32,098 bases of DNA from a virus. Numbering within the stretch: position 1 is the first letter of the stretch; each line of letters opens with the position of its first letter. Shown in pieces: positions 30,089 to 32,098 of this stretch. The stretch lies in the IMG/VR virus record IMGVR_UViG_3300011253_000692, positions 1 through 32,098 of that record; one strand, written 5' to 3'. The translations under genes and the position numbers were made by a program. The notes below the pieces were generated by a model, which searched no databases, had not been told where the DNA came from, and saw nothing but the letters and a program-made list of their open reading frames with translations.

Positions 30089-30298
30089 ATGATGACACCT
30101 ATAAAAAAAAGAGATTATTTAAAATCTATTGGTTATGATTTTTTTCCTAATAAACAAGATAACGAATATTATAAAATAGACGTTTGGATTAATGACAGCT
30201 TTTATAAAAGTAGTAACAGCGATTTTAAATGTTGGCATGATGGAATTAATAAAATAGTTAGTATCTTTTATGAACGTTATAAGGATAAAGAATTTTAA
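30089..30298 (+). CDS. Hypothetical protein
   Basis: This 69-residue protein starts 3 nt after the primase-helicase stop with two consecutive ATG codons; either could be used. KKRDYLKSIGYDFFPNKQDN and DFKCWHDGINKIVSIFYERY are visible, with no known family. It is rich in aromatic and Lys residues. Confidence 0.5.
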   Translation: MMTPIKKRDYLKSIGYDFFPNKQDNEYYKIDVWINDSFYKSSNSDFKCWHDGINKIVSIFYERYKDKEF

Positions 30299-30393
30299 CG
30301 TGATGCACATATGATTTGTTGCCTAAACATACTCGTTTTATAATCTTTTAAAATATTTTTTTTAAAAATATGCTATAATTAAATAAATTGTAT

Positions 30394-30401
30394 TATATTT
30401 G
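30394..30401 (+). promoter_or_regulatory. Host-type -7 box
   Basis: TATATTTG matches TAnnTTTG and lies 40 nt before ATG 30442. A -33 TTTG is not clear. The gap 30299-30441 holds no gene. Confidence 0.6.
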
Positions 30402-30417
30402 TATATACTTAAAATAT

Positions 30418-30437
30418 AATTAATAACTTAAAACAAA
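30418..30437 (+). repeat. Leader motif AATTAAYAACTTAAAACA, copy 2
   Basis: AATTAATAACTTAAAACAAA lies directly before ATG 30442; related copies are at 21479 and 30932. Confidence 0.5.
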
Positions 30438-30441
30438 TATT

Positions 30442-30705
30442 ATGACAACTTATCAAGACTTCGGAACATTATTACAATATTTAGAAAACAACGTTAAAAT
30501 TGAAAATGGTTTAATTTTAGAAAACACTAAAAAGTATAGCATTGATAGAAAAGTGAATGGTAAATTTGAAAACATAATTTTATCTCAATATAGAAATAGT
30601 GAAGACTTAATTTTAGTAGAAACTAATGATTATGCTTTTACAGTTTCAAGATGGAATGATACTTTTACGATTAGCCAACAAATAACAAAAGGAACAAGTA
30701 AATAA
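30442..30705 (+). CDS. Hypothetical protein
   Basis: This 87-residue protein is mostly beta-strand in pattern (NGLILENTKKYSIDRKVNGK, then DLILVETNDYAFTVSRWNDT). No family was recognised. It is the first gene after the promoter at 30394. Confidence 0.55.
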   Translation: MTTYQDFGTLLQYLENNVKIENGLILENTKKYSIDRKVNGKFENIILSQYRNSEDLILVETNDYAFTVSRWNDTFTISQQITKGTSK

Positions 30706-30748
30706 AACAAAAGGAGTTGTAAAAGCCTCCCAATTAAAAACAAACATT

Positions 30749-30922
30749 ATGCAAGATATAAACATACCGATAAACGAATTTAAACTTTTAGTAAGAGCGA
30801 TGTATCAATTAGAGTCTATTACAATAGCGAGTACAGAATATACAATGGAAAAAAGCATCGAAAGAGCAAAAGAAACAATAGAAGAGATAAAGAAACTAGA
30901 AAATAGTAACTATAAATTTTAA
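30749..30922 (+). CDS. Small helical protein
   Basis: This 57-residue ORF begins MQDINIPINEFKLLVRAMYQ and continues as a Glu/Lys-rich helix (KSIERAKETIEEIKKLENSN). No family was recognised. It lies between two copies of the AATTAAYAACTTAAAACA leader motif. Confidence 0.5.
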   Translation: MQDINIPINEFKLLVRAMYQLESITIASTEYTMEKSIERAKETIEEIKKLENSNYKF

Positions 30923-30931
30923 TAAATAAAC

Positions 30932-30953
30932 AATTAACAACTTAAAACAGAGT
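30932..30953 (+). repeat. Leader motif AATTAAYAACTTAAAACA, copy 3
   Basis: Matches 21479-21500 at 21 of 22 positions. It lies about 40 nt before the small ribbon-helix-helix gene. Confidence 0.5.
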
Positions 30954-30990
30954 GTAATTTACAATAAACTAAAAACATCTTAAAGAAACT

Positions 30991-31125
30991 ATGAAACAAC
31001 CAATATCAGCAAGAATAGAAAAAAATATTTTAAAAGACTCTAAAGCAGTAGCTAAACTCGAAAATAGGAGTTTTAATAATTTGCTAGAAACTGCATTAAT
31101 AACCTACTGTAAGGATAAATTGTAG
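30991..31125 (+). CDS. Small ribbon-helix-helix (Arc/CopG-like) protein
   Basis: This 44-residue ORF, KQPISARIEKNILKDSKAVA (2-21), then KLENRSFNNLLETALITYCK, follows the ribbon-helix-helix pattern: a short polar beta strand, helix A, a turn, and helix B starting with the 'S.n.lle.al..y' motif. Such proteins bind DNA as dimers and are frequent phage regulators. It lies directly upstream of the second metallophosphoesterase and the element at 31225, which it might control (inference). Confidence 0.65.
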   Translation: MKQPISARIEKNILKDSKAVAKLENRSFNNLLETALITYCKDKL

Positions 31126-31224
31126 TTAACGACCGTGTATGGTTAGTGCAATAGCATTAAATATATATTATGTTAAAATAATTAACTATTTTTGTATAAA
31201 AATATCTTTTTTAATAAAAAAAAA

Positions 31225-31239
31225 TGTAAATTGCGTAAA
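31225..31239 (+). promoter_or_regulatory. Shared upstream element TGTAAATTGCGTAAA, copy 3
   Basis: Identical over 15 bases to 19668-19682 and placed 13 nt before ATG 31253. A TATTTTTG box fitting TAnnTTTG lies at 31187-31194. The rest of 31126-31252 is AT-rich without a gene. Confidence 0.5.
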
Positions 31240-31252
31240 CTTAAATAAAATT

Positions 31253-32098
31253 ATGTCTAAAAAAACAAAAACAAGAATAAGACTTTATGATTATGAAGCA
31301 GAATTTTTAGGAATAGTACCTAACAAGAAATGCACAGGAGAAAATAAAGCAAGATACAGCCTAAACTCTAAACAATTAGAACAACTAGATTATGCAAGAG
31401 ATAATGGTATTGTAGAAAGTTGTAACAATTTACAAGTAGACCCAACAACAGTAAAGCACTTATGGAAAAAAACAAAACAAGAAAGTGTATTTGTTAAAAA
31501 TCCATTATTTGTATCTCAAGCAGAAAAAACTTACCTAGATTTAAGAGATACAATATTAAGCGATTTAAAGAAGTTTGAACCTAAATTTAATATAATACAA
31601 AGAGATAAGATAAAAGACGCTCATTTGTTAGTTATAGACCCTGCAGACATACATATAGGAAAACTTTGCAGAGCGTTTGAAACAGGAGACGAATACAATA
31701 GCAAAATAGCAGTTAAAAGAGTTTTAGACGGAGTAGACGGAATACTTCAAAAGGTTAAAGGTTTTAATATAGATAAGATTTTGTTTATAGGTGGTAACGA
31801 TATATTACACATTGACACGCCTAAGCGAACCACAACGAGTGGAACTCCACAAGATACAGACGGAATGTGGTATGATAATTTTTTAATCGCTAAACAACTT
31901 TATGTAGATGTATTACAAAGGCTTTTACCAATAGCAGATGTGCATTTTACTTTCAATCCAAGCAACCACGATTATACAAATGGTTTCTTTTTAGCTGATG
32001 TTATTCAAACGTATTTTAGAAATTGCAAAAATATTACTTTTGATTGTAGTATAACACATCGCAAATACTTTAAGTATCATAATAATTTAATAGGCACA
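31253..32098 (+). CDS. Metallophosphoesterase with N-terminal HTH-like segment, cut by the window edge
   Basis: There are 282 codons in the window and no stop. Residues 40-72 (KQLEQLDYARDNGIVES, NLQVDPTTVKHLWKK) look like a helix-turn-helix. The phosphoesterase domain shows DPADIHIGK (Asp 132, His 134), FIGGNDILHID (179-189) and NPSNHDYTNG (Asn 238, His 239). The remaining motifs (THGD, HHVHH) are found at the left edge of the window in the same frame, so the gene closes the circle with 1-279. A DNA-related phosphodiesterase function is plausible (inference). Confidence 0.88.
   Translation, partial: MSKKTKTRIRLYDYEAEFLGIVPNKKCTGENKARYSLNSKQLEQLDYARDNGIVESCNNLQVDPTTVKHLWKKTKQESVFVKNPLFVSQAEKTYLDLRDTILSDLKKFEPKFNIIQRDKIKDAHLLVIDPADIHIGKLCRAFETGDEYNSKIAVKRVLDGVDGILQKVKGFNIDKILFIGGNDILHIDTPKRTTTSGTPQDTDGMWYDNFLIAKQLYVDVLQRLLPIADVHFTFNPSNHDYTNGFFLADVIQTYFRNCKNITFDCSITHRKYFKYHNNLIGT

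Noticed and set aside
30713-30730. Small GGAG/CTCC hairpin upstream of ATG 30749
   Set aside because: Four base pairs only and no T run, so neither a terminator nor a convincing regulatory stem; Bacteroidota starts do not rely on GGAG.
1-32098. Integrase, excisionase, CI-type repressor, tRNA genes, CRISPR array, insertion sequence
   Set aside because: Looked for and not found. The small HTH (23373) and ribbon-helix-helix (30991) proteins alone do not indicate lysogeny.

Overview
The window reads as one complete, circular (or circularly permuted) genome of a small siphovirus infecting a member of the Bacteroidota, most likely a flavobacterium. The DNA is very AT-rich. Start codons lack Shine-Dalgarno sequences, as is usual in this phylum, and several promoters match the Bacteroidota -7 box TAnnTTTG. 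The genome carries a DUF3127 single-strand-binding-type protein and structural proteins of the flavobacterial phage type. The last codon of the window (32096-32098) runs in frame into base 1: the metallophosphoesterase cut at the right edge regains its missing C-terminal motifs at the left edge.

Layout. 366-3062: terminator, a sigma-factor-like protein, a Cys-rich conserved protein, and small and large terminase. 3095-11055: tail genes, comprising a frameshifted tail-assembly chaperone, completion proteins, distal-tail and baseplate-like proteins and the tape measure. 11098-16892: XkdF-type prohead protease/scaffold, major capsid protein, tail-tube-like protein, portal with an extra C-terminal domain, head-tail connector, and a second tail-tube-like paralogue. 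16892-19610: a tail fibre with an S74 chaperone, then lysis (amidase and small membrane/coiled-coil proteins). 19697-20407: a metallophosphoesterase. 20456-21232: the only two leftward genes, a PD-(D/E)XK nuclease-like protein and an unknown, each bracketed by inverted repeats. 21337-31125: rightward early/replication genes, including many very small ORFs, an annealing-type protein, HNH, RusA, a DNA methyltransferase, DUF3310, DUF3127, a DnaA domain IV protein, an O-like replication protein and a primase-helicase. 31253 onward: a second metallophosphoesterase, closing the circle.

How it fits together. Early genes appear to use host-type promoters. Three structural-module units are each preceded by the same two-part element, GTAACAAWAA-N11-ACTCTTAA, always 4 nt before the start codon. 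This suggests a phage-specific late promoter, possibly giving leaderless mRNAs and possibly read by the sigma-like protein encoded before the terminase. The replication protein gene contains four perfect, helically phased 11-bp direct repeats followed by an AT-rich tandem repeat, a lambda-O-like candidate origin. A structured leader with two mutually exclusive stems lies between the DnaA-like gene and the replication operon.

No integrase, excisionase or CI-like repressor was recognised, so a lytic or non-integrating lifestyle is the simpler reading. No tRNA, CRISPR array or insertion sequence was seen. No gene-free stretch exceeds 300 bases; the longest, about 200 bases, is upstream of 21337.
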